This document shows positions 31,669-40,311 of a stretch of DNA of 45,804 bases, in pieces; position 1 is the stretch's first letter; each line of letters begins with the position of its first letter. The position numbers and the translations under genes are program-made. The notes below the pieces were generated by a model. It saw only the letters and a program-made list of their open reading frames with translations, did not search any database and was not told where the DNA came from. This DNA comes from Pseudomonadota bacterium (lineage in GTDB: Bacteria; Pseudomonadota; Gammaproteobacteria; Xanthomonadales; Ahniellaceae): contig JALHNO010000028.1 in assembly GCA_022843465.1 (NCBI GenBank), positions 1 through 45,804 on the forward strand, in the 5' to 3' direction.

Positions 31669-31774
31669 GGAAAGCCAGGCAGGCCATCTCACAGAGATGT
31701 CCCGCAAAGATGGCGTTCTGCTGAGCGAAATCCCGTCTACAATCAATGCTTGGTCTGCTTTCAGAGATCGGCGC

Positions 31775-32209
31775 ATGGCGCATCCCCCGAGAATTCCAGT
31801 TCTGCTGGACGATGCCTCGCCTGTTGTCTATTTCGTCACGATATGCGTGGACGGGCGCGCTCAGGTGCTCGCTGATCATGCTGCTTGGTCCGCGCTGTGC
31901 AAGGCGGCAGCACAGCTCCACGAATGGAAGACCTTGGCGATGCTGGCGATGCCGGATCATGTTCATCTGCTGATCGCACCGTTGGATCGTTCGGCCTCAC
32001 CGGGAAACTATTCGAAATGGTTCAAGCGATCGGTGCGTACCGAACTCGGCGCCACGTGGCGATGGCAGGCCGGATGCTTTGATCATCTCTTGCGCAACGA
32101 TGAGAGTGCACAGCAAAAATGGACCTACGTCCGGGAGAACCCGGTTCAGGCGGGCCTTGTATCGCACTGGCGGCAATGGCCCTTCCAGACCGGGTTTCAG
32201 GACCCGTGA
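31775..32209 (+). CDS. REP-associated tyrosine transposase (RAYT, IS200-like Y1 HUH family)
   Basis: 144 residues from the ATG at 31775 (MAHPPRIPVLLDDASPVVYF); the frame is open further left through REP DNA, with an alternative ATG at 31695. The HUH motif is PDHVHLL (His-Val-His, about residue 62) and the nucleophilic tyrosine is in KWTYVRENPVQAGLV near residue 118, followed by WPF; all three are hallmarks of RAYTs. RAYTs nick and join single-stranded REP hairpins and are thought to spread REPs, while usually being single-copy and not mobile themselves. It is flanked by five REP units on the left and four on the right, the typical REPtron layout. The catalytic residues look intact. Confidence 0.88.
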   Translation: MAHPPRIPVLLDDASPVVYFVTICVDGRAQVLADHAAWSALCKAAAQLHEWKTLAMLAMPDHVHLLIAPLDRSASPGNYSKWFKRSVRTELGATWRWQAGCFDHLLRNDESAQQKWTYVRENPVQAGLVSHWRQWPFQTGFQDP

Positions 32210-32246
32210 CAACTGCAGAGCATCGCCGCGATATTCCGAGCTCCTC

Positions 32247-32586
32247 TGTAGGGCATCTCTGCGAGATGCCGTCTCTACGCCGCGGGAAATTCAACATGGC
32301 ATCTCACCGAGATGCCCTACAGGAACGGCGCTCTTTGCAGGGCAGCTCTGCGAGATGCCGTCCCGACGTCGCGGGAAATTCAACATGGCATCTCACCGAG
32401 ATGCCCTACAGGAACGGCGCTCTTTGCAGGGCATCTCTGCGAGATGCCGTCCCGACGTCGCGGGAAATTCAACATGGCATCTCACAGAGATGCCCTACAG
32501 GGGAACGCTCTTGTAGGGCATCTCTGCGAGATGCCGCCTCTACGCCGCGGGAAAATCAACATGGCATCTCAGCGAGATGCCCTGCA
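32247..32586. repeat. REP array, four full 75-bp units right of the RAYT gene
   Basis: Units at 32247-32321, 32336-32410, 32425-32499 and 32512-32586, in the same orientation and spacing (87-89 bp) as the left array. The second has GGCAGCTCTG in place of GGCATCTCTG, which weakens its first hairpin. A degenerate half-unit follows to about 32630. Confidence 0.9.
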
Positions 32587-32632
32587 GGAAAGCACGTCAC
32601 TGGCATTCCGTAGGGATGCCCGGGAGAAGCAG

Positions 32633-33535
32633 CTAGGCGACCACTTCGGGTTGCACGGGGGCGCGGCGTTTGGCGAGATTGCGCAGTGCAATGGCGAGTA
32701 CGCCACCGAGCACCATGGCGCCGCCGACATAAAGGCGCACGCCGGGTCGATCGCCCCAGAACACGATGCCGAGCACGATGGCGAAGATCGGGCTGAGCAG
32801 CAGGTACGGCGTGACCTGGGCGACCGGGTGGCGCTGGACCAGTTTGTAGAACAGGCTGTGGCCAAGCATCGAGGCGATCACGGCGGCATAGATCACGCCG
32901 ATCCAGGCCTGCGCACTGACCGTCCTGATCTGATCCAGCATCGGCGGTTCCAGCAGGGCACTCGCGATCAGCAGCGGGAACAGGCCAATCCAGGCGGTAT
33001 AGCCCTGCACACTGAAGGCGCTGATGTCCTTGAGGTCGCGCATCAGTACGGTGCCCAGCGCAAGGAAGGCTGCCGATACCAGCATCATCAGCAGGGATTC
33101 CGGGCGATCCAGTACCAGGGGATCGAAGCCGAGCACCAGGATCCCGGCAAAACTGACGATGATCGCGAGCGCGGTGCGCCAGGCAAAGCGCTCGCCGAGC
33201 AGAATCCACGCAAGCAGAGCCGCCATCGGAACATAGCTTTGCATCACGATGGCAGGAGAGGCGATATCGCCAGCGAGCTTCAGGGCCCAGAAGCTCAGCC
33301 CGAAATGCAGGGCGCCATTGCACACCGCCACCAATGCCAGACGTCCCCACATCGCGCGCGGTGGTCGCTGCAGAAAGGGCAGCAACAGAGCGCCCAGCAA
33401 CAGCAGGCGCAGTGCGGTGAACAGCAGGGGCGAGAGTTCGCGCAGGGCCAGTGCCGAGGTCAGAAAGTTGCCTGCCCAGGCCAGGCAGACGATCAGGACC
33501 ATCGCGAGGTCGCGGCCGCTCAGCATGTCGAGCAT
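32633..33535 (-). CDS. EamA/RhaT-family (DMT) membrane transporter
   Basis: 300 residues with about ten hydrophobic helices arranged as two EamA repeats of five (first from about 8-140, second from about 150-285). The start ATG at 33535 gives MLDMLSGRDLAMVLIVCLAWAG; WAGNF in helix 1, GERFAW and WGDRPG are typical family positions. These are small-molecule exporters, often of amino acids or metabolites; the substrate is unknown. Transcribed alone on the minus strand, converging on the REP array. Confidence 0.9.
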   Translation of the reverse strand: MLDMLSGRDLAMVLIVCLAWAGNFLTSALALRELSPLLFTALRLLLLGALLLPFLQRPPRAMWGRLALVAVCNGALHFGLSFWALKLAGDIASPAIVMQSYVPMAALLAWILLGERFAWRTALAIIVSFAGILVLGFDPLVLDRPESLLMMLVSAAFLALGTVLMRDLKDISAFSVQGYTAWIGLFPLLIASALLEPPMLDQIRTVSAQAWIGVIYAAVIASMLGHSLFYKLVQRHPVAQVTPYLLLSPIFAIVLGIVFWGDRPGVRLYVGGAMVLGGVLAIALRNLAKRRAPVQPEVVA

Positions 33536-33611
33536 GCCCCGCAGCTGGGGTGTGCCGGCGCCACAGCGGATGCCGGGCCAACGACCCGCAACGACGGCGG
33601 GTGCCGCAGGG

Positions 33612-34508
33612 TCACGGCATCGACATCCCGGTAAGGCGCAGCAGGGCCTCTGCGTATTTGGCGCGGGTCGCCTCGATTACGCCGGCCGGGATGCGCGGAC
33701 CCGGTGCCTTCTTGTTCCAGTCGAGCGTTTCAAGATAGTCGCGCACGTACTGCTTGTCGTAGCTCGGCGGACTGCTGCCGATTTCCCAGGTATCGACGGG
33801 CCAGAAGCGCGAGGAATCCGGCGTCAGCATTTCGTCCATCACCAACAGGCGGCCATCGACATCGAGACCAAACTCGAGTTTGGTATCGGCAATCAGGATG
33901 CCGCGCGCGGCGGCAAACCGTGAGGCAAAGTCATAGATGCGCAGGGTGGCTGCGCGCACCATCTCTGCCAGCGGTCCACCGATTGCCGCCACCATTGCGT
34001 CGAAGCCGATGTTTTCGTCGTGGTCACCGGCAGCCGCCTTGGTCGATGGCGTGAAGATGGGATGTGCCAATTGCTCGGCCTGGCGCAGGCCGGCCGGCAG
34101 TTCAATGCCGGATACCTTGCCAGTGGCCTGGTAGTCCTTCCAGCCGGAACCAGCGAGATAGCCGCGCGCAATCGCCTCGACTGGCAGGGCCTTCAGACGC
34201 TTGGCAACCACGCTGCGATTTTCGTAGAGGGCGACGTCAGCCCCACGCGGCAACGCCTCGCGCACACGCTTTCCGGTCAGATGATTGGGCATGATCGATG
34301 CCGTCTGCTGGAACCAGAAATTGGACATCTGGGTCAGGATCTCGCCCTTGCCGGGAATCGGATCCGGCAACACCACATCGAAGGCCGACAGGCGGTCGGT
34401 CGCCACGATCAGCAATTCATTCTGCGGCAAGGCAAAGACATCGCGCACCTTGCCGCGATGGACCAGGGTGAGATCCGCCAGTTGGGTTTGCGCAAGCGCT
34501 CGCGACAC
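33612..34508 (-). CDS. purC: Phosphoribosylaminoimidazole-succinocarboxamide synthase
   Basis: 298 residues from a GTG start at 34508, chosen because AGGAGG lies eight bases upstream and the product ([20 protein letters not shown], initiating as Met) fits family N-termini; the open frame continues upstream but is unrelated. PurC joins aspartate to CAIR using ATP to form SAICAR in purine synthesis. Motifs: [37 protein letters not shown], and the metal/nucleotide site DTKLEFG then [12 protein letters not shown]. Divergent from the J-domain gene. Confidence 0.96.
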   Translation of the reverse strand: MSRALAQTQLADLTLVHRGKVRDVFALPQNELLIVATDRLSAFDVVLPDPIPGKGEILTQMSNFWFQQTASIMPNHLTGKRVREALPRGADVALYENRSVVAKRLKALPVEAIARGYLAGSGWKDYQATGKVSGIELPAGLRQAEQLAHPIFTPSTKAAAGDHDENIGFDAMVAAIGGPLAEMVRAATLRIYDFASRFAAARGILIADTKLEFGLDVDGRLLVMDEMLTPDSSRFWPVDTWEIGSSPPSYDKQYVRDYLETLDWNKKAPGPRIPAGVIEATRAKYAEALLRLTGMSMP

Positions 34509-34579
34509 GTGGAAGCCTCCTGTTGAATCCGGATTGTAGCGGCGCCTTCGGGCGGGGCGGTTACCGTGCTGCCGATTGC

Positions 34580-34585
34580 TATCAT
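34580..34585 (+). promoter_or_regulatory. Probable -10 box TATCAT six bases before an ATG (leaderless type)
   Basis: TATCAT is followed by six bases and the ATG at 34592, so transcription would begin at or next to the start codon. Similar TACAAT boxes precede phhA and rsgA at almost the same distance. Confidence 0.4.
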
Positions 34586-34591
34586 GTCGCC

Positions 34592-34690
34592 ATGAGCCAT
34601 CATCCAACTGAACGCAGGGCGCCGAGCGCGCAAGGCCCCGCGTTGCCTTTCTGCGCATTTCACACCCGGTCTGACGGGATCGCCCGATGA
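34592..34690 (+). CDS. Possible 32-codon upstream ORF coupled to the J-domain gene
   Basis: Reads [20 protein letters not shown] then [12 protein letters not shown] and ends with a TGA that overlaps the ATG of the next gene (ATGA at 34687-34690). The start lies six bases behind a TATCAT box. No homology is recognised. If translated it would be the leaderless lead-in that brings ribosomes to the downstream start, which has only a weak ribosome site of its own. Confidence 0.4.
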   Translation: MSHHPTERRAPSAQGPALPFCAFHTRSDGIAR

Positions 34691-35454
34691 ACTGGCGCAA
34701 TGCGGTAATCGGTGCCCTGGTCGGTTGGGCGATCCTGCGCCATCCTGTGGGCCTGCTGATTGGTGCCCTGGTCGGCTATGCGCTGGGCCCGCGCTGGGGT
34801 GATGAACGACCCAAGGTGGTGCCGGCGCGCATGCTGCAGCCGCTGTTTGCGCTGGCCGGTGCATTGGCACGTGCTGACGGTCGGGTGTCCGAAGCCGAGG
34901 TCGCGGCTGCCGAGCACTGGATGCAGCGGCTCGACCTCAATCGCCGGATGCGCCGGGAGGCAGTGGCGGCGTTCGAATCCGGCAAGCAGGCCGGCTTCGA
35001 TCTGGATGTGCATGCGCGCGAGCTGTCCGCATACTGCCTGGTTCGCCTCGATCTCAAGCTGATGCTGCTCGGCGCCCTGCACCAGATCACGGCCGCCGAT
35101 GGCGCCGTCCATGCCGAAGCTGCGCGATTGCATCGACGCATCGTGGAGTTGATGGAAGTGCCCGAAGACCTGTGGCAGCAGGCGCAGGCGCGTTTTGATC
35201 GCGGCGAGGATGCCGGCCCGGTAGCGGGCGATGGTGCGATCGCCACGGTATCGGATTATCACGCCCTGGGTGTCAGTCGCGACGCCAGCGATGCCGACAT
35301 CCGTCGCGCCTACCGCAAATTGCTGGCCCGCCATCATCCGGACAAGTTATCCGGGGCCAAGGTCAGCGAGCATGATCGAAGGCTCGCCAGTGAGCGCACA
35401 CGCCAGCTGATTGCCGCCTATGAGCGGATCAAGAGGGCGCGCGGAATACGCTGA
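34687..35454 (+). CDS. djlA: DjlA-type co-chaperone: membrane anchor, TerB-like domain, J domain
   Basis: 255 residues. An N-terminal membrane segment (about 8-35, [20 protein letters not shown]) is followed by a TerB-like helical domain (about 48-180; [20 protein letters not shown]) and a C-terminal J domain (about 190-255) with [11 protein letters not shown] and the HPD motif in [10 protein letters not shown]. DjlA proteins recruit DnaK/Hsp70 to the inner membrane and influence envelope stress signalling. The domain order is exactly that of the family. ATG at 34687, overlapping the small upstream ORF. A REP array starts eight bases after its stop. Confidence 0.88.
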   Translation: MNWRNAVIGALVGWAILRHPVGLLIGALVGYALGPRWGDERPKVVPARMLQPLFALAGALARADGRVSEAEVAAAEHWMQRLDLNRRMRREAVAAFESGKQAGFDLDVHARELSAYCLVRLDLKLMLLGALHQITAADGAVHAEAARLHRRIVELMEVPEDLWQQAQARFDRGEDAGPVAGDGAIATVSDYHALGVSRDASDADIRRAYRKLLARHHPDKLSGAKVSEHDRRLASERTRQLIAAYERIKRARGIR

Positions 35455-35461
35455 AGGATCT

Positions 35462-35701
35462 TGCAGGGCATCTCCGCGAGATGCCGTGCCTTTCTGTAGG
35501 GCATCTCTGCGAGATGCCGTGCCTTTCTGTAGGACATCTCTGCGAGATGCCGTGCTCTTCTGTAGGGCATCTCTGTGAGATGCCGTGCTTTTCTGTAGGG
35601 CATCTCTGTGAGATGCCGTGCCTTTCTGTAGGGCATCTCTGTGAGATGCCGTCTTGAATCCAACGCGGTGTTGGGAAGGCATTTCACAGAACTGCTCCAC
35701 A
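35462..35701. repeat. REP half-units in 33-bp tandem array, ending in one full unit
   Basis: TG(T/C)AGG-CATCTC-type half-units begin at 35462, 35495, 35528, 35561, 35594 and 35627, exactly 33 bp apart; the last continues into a complete 75-bp unit with a decayed right arm (35627-35701). This differs from the 87-89 bp spacing of the other arrays. Confidence 0.85.
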
Positions 35702-35747
35702 GGAAAGCGCGATGGCACCCTGGCGAGATGCCCCGCAATATCCCGTC

Positions 35748-36635
35748 TCAATCGTCCGCTGAATGGATGGCATCGCCCGCCGGCTTGCGAAAGCGCAGGG
35801 TCATCCGGTCGGACTCGCCGATCGCCAGATATTTGGCGCGGTCGGTCTCGCCGAGGGCGAGCATCGGCGGCAGGGTCCAGACGCCCTTCGGATGGCTGCG
35901 GGTATCGGCAGGATTGGCGTTGATTTCGCTGCTGGCCTCGAGCACGAAGCCGGCGCTGGTCGCGAGTTTGGTGACATAGGCTTCGGTCAGATAGCCGGAC
36001 TTCATCGCCTCGGCGATCTCGGTGCCCGCTGCCGCGCGATGATCGACCACGCCGAGCACGCCACCCGGCTTCAATGCCGTATAGAACGCCTTGAACCAGG
36101 CGGCGTCATTGCCGGCCATGGTCCAGTTGTGCACGTTGCGGAAGGTCAGGATGACATCGAGGGGTGCTGCCGCCGAGAAATCCGGAGCCTTGGCATCGAA
36201 CCCGAGCAGTCTGGCCTTGCCATAGAGCTGGGGCGCAGCGGCAAACTTCTCGCGCAGCTGCTTGTTCAGGCTCGCGTAGTAGCCGGGTTGATTCGGCAGC
36301 GTGTCATCCCAGATCGCCGCGGTGAATTGGCCGCGGCCATTGAGCCAGGGCGCAAGGATTTCGCTGTACCAGCCACCGCCCGGAGTGATCTCGAGGATGT
36401 GCTGATTCTGTTGTACCCCGAAGAATCGCAGGGTTTCAGCCGGATGGCGATAGCGGTCGCGACTGCGATTGGATTCGCTGCGATGGCTGCCGGCAAGGAC
36501 TTCTTCCAGCGCCGGGCTGCCGACGGCGCTTGCCGCTGGCGCATCGGCAGGCGCGGACTCGGTCGTGCGCGGCTTCGTGCTGGTGCAGGCGGCCAGCGAC
36601 GAAGCGATCAGGATGGCGAAGATGGTCATGCGCAT
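35748..36635 (-). CDS. Exported SAM-methyltransferase-like lipoprotein (COG4798 type)
   Basis: 295 residues from ATG 36635, chosen for the AGAGGAG site upstream and the signal MRMTIFAILIASSLAAC, a clear lipobox (LAAC); the open frame upstream lacks these. After an Ala/Pro-rich linker comes a class I methyltransferase-like domain: ILEITPGGGWYSEILAPWL (SAM loop), DVILTFRNVHNW (motif IV region) and LKPGGVLGVVDHRA. Homologues with a signal peptide are widespread in proteobacteria and annotated as predicted methyltransferases. A SAM-using enzyme outside the cytoplasm would be unexpected, so the fold may have another role. Minus strand, alone between REP arrays. Confidence 0.8.
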   Translation of the reverse strand: MRMTIFAILIASSLAACTSTKPRTTESAPADAPAASAVGSPALEEVLAGSHRSESNRSRDRYRHPAETLRFFGVQQNQHILEITPGGGWYSEILAPWLNGRGQFTAAIWDDTLPNQPGYYASLNKQLREKFAAAPQLYGKARLLGFDAKAPDFSAAAPLDVILTFRNVHNWTMAGNDAAWFKAFYTALKPGGVLGVVDHRAAAGTEIAEAMKSGYLTEAYVTKLATSAGFVLEASSEINANPADTRSHPKGVWTLPPMLALGETDRAKYLAIGESDRMTLRFRKPAGDAIHSADD

Positions 36636-36718
36636 GGCTAATCTCCTCTGCGGGAAACAACAGGCTAGCACGGGCTGCCGGCGTTCCCAGCGCGGTTCAT
36701 CCACGCCCGTTTCCGTCG

Positions 36719-36901
36719 CCGATCCTCTCCCGCAAGCGGGAGCGGAAGCACTGAACCCTTCTCCCGCTTGCGGGAGACAGCCGAAGGCGGATGAGGGGAA
36801 ACCTGGCTCAGCCCAAGGTCATTGCCGCTATTTGCGAGCAGCGGACATCGTCGCGCGCTTCCCTCAGTGATCCTCTCCGCCCGCAAGCGGGAGCGGAAAC
36901 A
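36719..36901. repeat. Inverted repeats of the CTCCCGCAAGCGGGAG class
   Basis: Hairpins CTCCCGCAAGCGGGAG (near 36727), CTCCCGCTTGCGGGAG (near 36762) and CCCGCAAGCGGG (near 36880), together with CGAAGGCGGATGAGGGGAAA, as inside the MITE-like element. The ACTGCATCAGTTTGAAT ends are absent, so this is a related but end-less derivative between the lipoprotein gene and aceK. Confidence 0.6.
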
Positions 36902-36927
36902 ATGAACTCTGCCTCCCGTGCGCGGGC

Positions 36928-38721
36928 CTACCGAATCAGGCGCAGGCGGGCGGAATAGGGTGCGATCTCCGGTGGCTGTCCAAGCTGGAAGCGCTCCTGC
37001 AAGGCCAGCCACCAGCGCACATCGAAAATCTCGCCATGGGCTTCGATCAGGGCGCGCTCCTGATCCGGTGTCAGGCCCAGAAAGCGCGGAAACTGTTCCG
37101 GAAACACATCGTTGTCGCCGACGTAGTACCAGGCGCCATGGTGCATCTCCTCGTCGTTGTCGCTCGGCGTTGGCAGGCTGCGGAAGCGGCATTCGTTGAC
37201 CATGCAGAGTTCATCGTAGTCGTAGAAGATCACGCGGCCGTGGCGGGTGACACCGAAGTTCTTCAGCAGCAGATCGCCTGGAAAGATGTTGCTCATCGCC
37301 AGATCCTTGATCGCCTGTGCGTAGTCGAGCAGGGCGCGCAATGCCGGCTCGGGTTTGGCTTCCTTCATGTACAGGTTCAGTGGACGCAGGTAGCGCTCGA
37401 CATAGCAATGAGTCAGCACGATGTCGTCGCCATCCTCGAATACGCTTTCGCGGCAACCCTCAATCAGCTCGGTCAGCAGGGTGGTCTCGAACTGCTGGCG
37501 TGAAAAGCGCAGATGCCGAAATTCCTGGGCATCGACCAGTCGGCCGGCGCGATCGTGCTTGAAGACCAGCTGATACTTGCTCATCACATCGCTGCGCGAC
37601 ATGGTCTTTACCGGTGCAAAGCGGTCGCGGATGAGTTTGAACACGAGCGGATAGCTCGGGAGGTGGAATACCGCCATCACCATGCCGCGCTCGCCGGGCG
37701 CATGCACGAAGCGCTCACCGGTGATCGTCGTGCCGGTTCCGGCGGATTGCGGGAGTTCCGGAGCGATGCCGGCGACCTTTTCAAGGTGCCGGAAAAACAG
37801 TCGATAGCGCTCCGTCTTGGCCTGCTTCAAACGACCGAGACCGGCAAACCACTCGTCTACCGATTTCTTCGGCAGCAGGGTCTTCAGGAACACCACGGCA
37901 TCGCCGACAGTTTCAAAATCGGCGAGAAAGTACGAACGGGTGAAGCCGAACAGCTGCGCGATATCGCCGCGGTTGACGATCACCGCATCGATCGTGATGC
38001 CGCCTTCGCTGTTGGCCAGGGCGATGACGAAGGGCGCGTACTCGGATTCGCCGAACACACGGCCGACCAGATAGGCGCGGCGCTCTCGGTAGAAGCGGGT
38101 TTCCAGCAGTTCGACCGCGCGCGCCGGACGCGCGCCCCAGGAGGCAAGCTGGGCATTGACGGTTTCAGCCGCCAGGTGCGCACACCGATCGGGATCGGCA
38201 TAGGGCACCGCAAACGGCGTGTCAGCAATGATCCGGCGGAACAGGTCGGGCAGATCCTCCGACACCGAGTAGGCCAGTCGCCCGACCGGATGCTTGATGC
38301 GATCGGTCGGCTCGATGTCGAGCGCGACGAACTCGATCGCGGCATCAACGCCGCGGGTCTTGAAGAAGCGCCGGGTCAGCGTGTTGAAGTAGGTCTTGTA
38401 GAGTTCCTGGTCGAGCAGGCTGGCGATGCTGGCCTCGAAGGCGGGCTTGATCGCTTCCCAGATATCGCGGCGCCCGGCGTGTTCGCCGAGGGTTTCCTGC
38501 AGACGCTGACTGGTTTCGGCGACATTGCTGTCGTACAACTCGATGCGCTCGACCAGATCGGATTGCTGCTGCGCCCACTCACGGCGTTCGAATCGCGCCT
38601 TGGCGCGCTGGGTGATCAGGCGGAACTGCCGGTTGTATTCGGTGAAGCCGGCGAGGATCAGGGCGGCGCCCTGGCGTGCCTGCCACGGATACTGCGGAAC
38701 TGAATGGGATGCGTCGCTCAT
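36928..38721 (-). CDS. aceK: Isocitrate dehydrogenase kinase/phosphatase
   Basis: 597 residues, the usual length, ATG at 38721. AceK phosphorylates and dephosphorylates isocitrate dehydrogenase, switching carbon between the TCA cycle and the glyoxylate bypass. The N-terminal ~310 residues are the regulatory domain. The kinase domain shows the ATP loop GERGMVMAVFHLPSYP, the lysine in VFKLIRDRFAP, and the active-site segment NIFPGDLLLKNFGVTRHGRV followed by FYDYDEL. No glyoxylate-shunt gene (aceA, aceB) lies nearby, so it is transcribed alone here. Divergent from phhA with only 46 bp between start codons. Confidence 0.96.
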   Translation of the reverse strand: MSDASHSVPQYPWQARQGAALILAGFTEYNRQFRLITQRAKARFERREWAQQQSDLVERIELYDSNVAETSQRLQETLGEHAGRRDIWEAIKPAFEASIASLLDQELYKTYFNTLTRRFFKTRGVDAAIEFVALDIEPTDRIKHPVGRLAYSVSEDLPDLFRRIIADTPFAVPYADPDRCAHLAAETVNAQLASWGARPARAVELLETRFYRERRAYLVGRVFGESEYAPFVIALANSEGGITIDAVIVNRGDIAQLFGFTRSYFLADFETVGDAVVFLKTLLPKKSVDEWFAGLGRLKQAKTERYRLFFRHLEKVAGIAPELPQSAGTGTTITGERFVHAPGERGMVMAVFHLPSYPLVFKLIRDRFAPVKTMSRSDVMSKYQLVFKHDRAGRLVDAQEFRHLRFSRQQFETTLLTELIEGCRESVFEDGDDIVLTHCYVERYLRPLNLYMKEAKPEPALRALLDYAQAIKDLAMSNIFPGDLLLKNFGVTRHGRVIFYDYDELCMVNECRFRSLPTPSDNDEEMHHGAWYYVGDNDVFPEQFPRFLGLTPDQERALIEAHGEIFDVRWWLALQERFQLGQPPEIAPYSARLRLIR

Positions 38722-38755
38722 GCTGCAGAGACTACCGTCTGCGCGCGCAGGCGCC

Positions 38756-38761
38756 TACAAT
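38756..38761 (+). promoter_or_regulatory. Probable -10 box TACAAT of phhA (leaderless type)
   Basis: TACAAT ends six bases before the phhA ATG at 38768, and no Shine-Dalgarno sequence lies between. Transcription would start at about the start codon. Confidence 0.45.
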
Positions 38762-38767
38762 ACCGAT

Positions 38768-39658
38768 ATGCAAACTCCACGCCGCGTCGAGCACGAATTG
38801 ACCGACAAGGGCTATGTGCCGGTGTACACCACCGCCGTGGTGGAGCAGCCCTGGGACAGCTACAGCCCCGAAGACCACGATACCTGGGCGCAGCTGTTCC
38901 AGCGCCAGCAAGAGATTCTGCGCGGCCGCGCCTGTGCCGAGTTCCTCGACAATCAGCGTCGCATGGGGATGACGGCCAATGCGATTCCCAAATTCGCCGA
39001 CCTCAATGTGCATCTGCAGGCCGCGACGGGCTGGAAGCTGATTGCGGTCGAAGGGCTGCTGCCCGAACTGACCTTTTTCGAGCATCTGGCGGCGCGCGAA
39101 TTTCCGGTGACCTGGTGGATCCGCAAGCCCGAGCAGATCGACTACATCAGCGAGCCCGATCTGTTCCATGATCTCTATGGTCATGTGCCTCTGCTGATGA
39201 ATCCGATATTTGCCAATTACATGCAGGCCTATGGCGCCGGCGGCGTGCGCGCCTCGACGTTCGGCAACGAGCCGCTGACCAATCTCACGCGTCTGTACTG
39301 GTACACGGTCGAGTTCGGCTTGATCAATACGCCCGAGGGTCCGCGCATCTACGGCGCGGGTATCCTGTCGTCGAAGGGCGAGTCGATCCACTCGCTGGAA
39401 TCGGCGACGCCGAACCAGATCGGTTTCGACGTGCGACGGGTCATGCGCACGCGTTACCGCATTGACTCGTACCAGAAGACCTACTTTGTCATCGACAGCT
39501 TTGAACAGCTGTTCAAGGCCACCGTCGATCCCGATTTTGGCCCGATCTACTACGACCTCAAGGGCGCCGAGTCGATTCCGGCCGGCAATGTGCTCGACAG
39601 CGACCGCGTCTACCAGCGCGGCACCGGCGAAGGCTGGCCGACCGACGCCGACGTCTAG
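38768..39658 (+). CDS. phhA: Phenylalanine 4-monooxygenase
   Basis: 296 residues. Converts phenylalanine to tyrosine with O2 and a tetrahydropterin; cytoplasmic. The iron ligands are visible: the two His of LFHDLYGHVPLL (about residues 134 and 139) and Glu in YWYTVEFGL (about 180). Other family landmarks are GGVRASTFG, YGAGILSSKGE and SYQKTYFVIDSF. It lacks the N-terminal regulatory ACT domain of animal enzymes, as all bacterial forms do. ATG 38768 chosen because it follows the TACAAT box and matches family starts; the open frame upstream is antisense to aceK. No pterin dehydratase gene (phhB) follows. Confidence 0.96.
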   Translation: MQTPRRVEHELTDKGYVPVYTTAVVEQPWDSYSPEDHDTWAQLFQRQQEILRGRACAEFLDNQRRMGMTANAIPKFADLNVHLQAATGWKLIAVEGLLPELTFFEHLAAREFPVTWWIRKPEQIDYISEPDLFHDLYGHVPLLMNPIFANYMQAYGAGGVRASTFGNEPLTNLTRLYWYTVEFGLINTPEGPRIYGAGILSSKGESIHSLESATPNQIGFDVRRVMRTRYRIDSYQKTYFVIDSFEQLFKATVDPDFGPIYYDLKGAESIPAGNVLDSDRVYQRGTGEGWPTDADV

Positions 39659-39673
39659 CGCAGCAGGCGATGT

Positions 39674-39782
39674 TGCAGGGCGCCCTGTGATGCCGTCTTG
39701 AATCCATCGCGGTGTTGGGATGGCATCTCAGCGAGATGCCCTGCAGGAAGGTGCTGGTTCAGGGCATCTCTGCGCGCTGCCC
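39674..39782. repeat. REP unit with a partial second unit
   Basis: A decayed full unit (39674-39745; left arm TGCAGGGCGCCCTGTGATGC, right arm intact) is followed by a half unit CAGGGCATCTCTGCGCGCTG at about 39760. Lies in the gap between phhA and the DUF4345 gene. Confidence 0.8.
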
Positions 39783-39812
39783 TTCCGGGATTCCCGAGCT
39801 CGGGATCGGCAA

Positions 39813-40199
39813 TCAGCGATTTCGGCCGGAATACAGGGCGAGCGCGGCCAGTGCCGCGGTGCCCAGCTCGACGGCCAGGGCGAGTTGCAGGAAGCCGGAG
39901 CTGACATCCTCCCAGAGCATGCCAGCGGCGCGCGTCAGCCCGATGCCGGCAAAGATGAAGAGGCTGAGCCAGAGGCCGTCCCGACGGCGTGCGGGATACC
40001 AGGCGCAGATCAGCACCAGGGCGCCGAGTGCCAGTTCCAGCCCACCGTAGAAGGCGCGCAATTCGACCGCAGCGGCGGCGCCCTCGGCCTCGACCGCGGC
40101 CATCGCCATGACCTCAAGCGGCGCATAGGTGATGGCAATCCCGAAGCCGAGCAGGGACAGACTGGACAGCAGCAGTACGGCGAGGGTGAGAATGCGCAT
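39813..40199 (-). CDS. DUF4345 membrane protein
   Basis: 128 residues with four predicted membrane helices (LTLAVLLLSSLSLLGFGIAI, LELALGALVLICAW, LSLFIFAGIGLTRAAGML, LQLALAVELGTAALAALALY). The first helix, the charged VELRAFYGGLELALG motif and the length match the DUF4345 family of small inner-membrane proteins without known function. ATG at 40199. Minus strand, alone between phhA and rsgA. Confidence 0.75.
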   Translation of the reverse strand: MRILTLAVLLLSSLSLLGFGIAITYAPLEVMAMAAVEAEGAAAAVELRAFYGGLELALGALVLICAWYPARRRDGLWLSLFIFAGIGLTRAAGMLWEDVSSGFLQLALAVELGTAALAALALYSGRNR

Positions 40200-40300
40200 G
40201 GCGTGCTCCCGGAATGAAGACGGAAGTATGCGCCTGCCGCCGTGAAATCGGGGCGAGCGTCGCCGCTCAAACTAATTCTCGTAGCGGGGTCGCCCTGGCC

Positions 40301-40306
40301 TACAAT
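40301..40306 (+). promoter_or_regulatory. Probable -10 box TACAAT of rsgA (leaderless type)
   Basis: TACAAT ends five bases before the rsgA ATG at 40312, leaving no room for a Shine-Dalgarno site. The -35 region is not obvious. Confidence 0.45.
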
Positions 40307-40311
40307 GCGCC

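Noticed and set aside
31242-32586. Regularly spaced repeats resembling a CRISPR array
   Set aside because: The units are long palindromes with nearly identical sequence between them, no unique spacers and no cas genes; they are REP units around a RAYT gene.
35418-35738. Minus-strand frame with an 11-residue repeat (MPYRKARHLTE type)
   Set aside because: It is a by-product of the 33-bp REP half-unit array, a multiple of three; no ribosome site, no conserved start, and REP DNA is non-coding.
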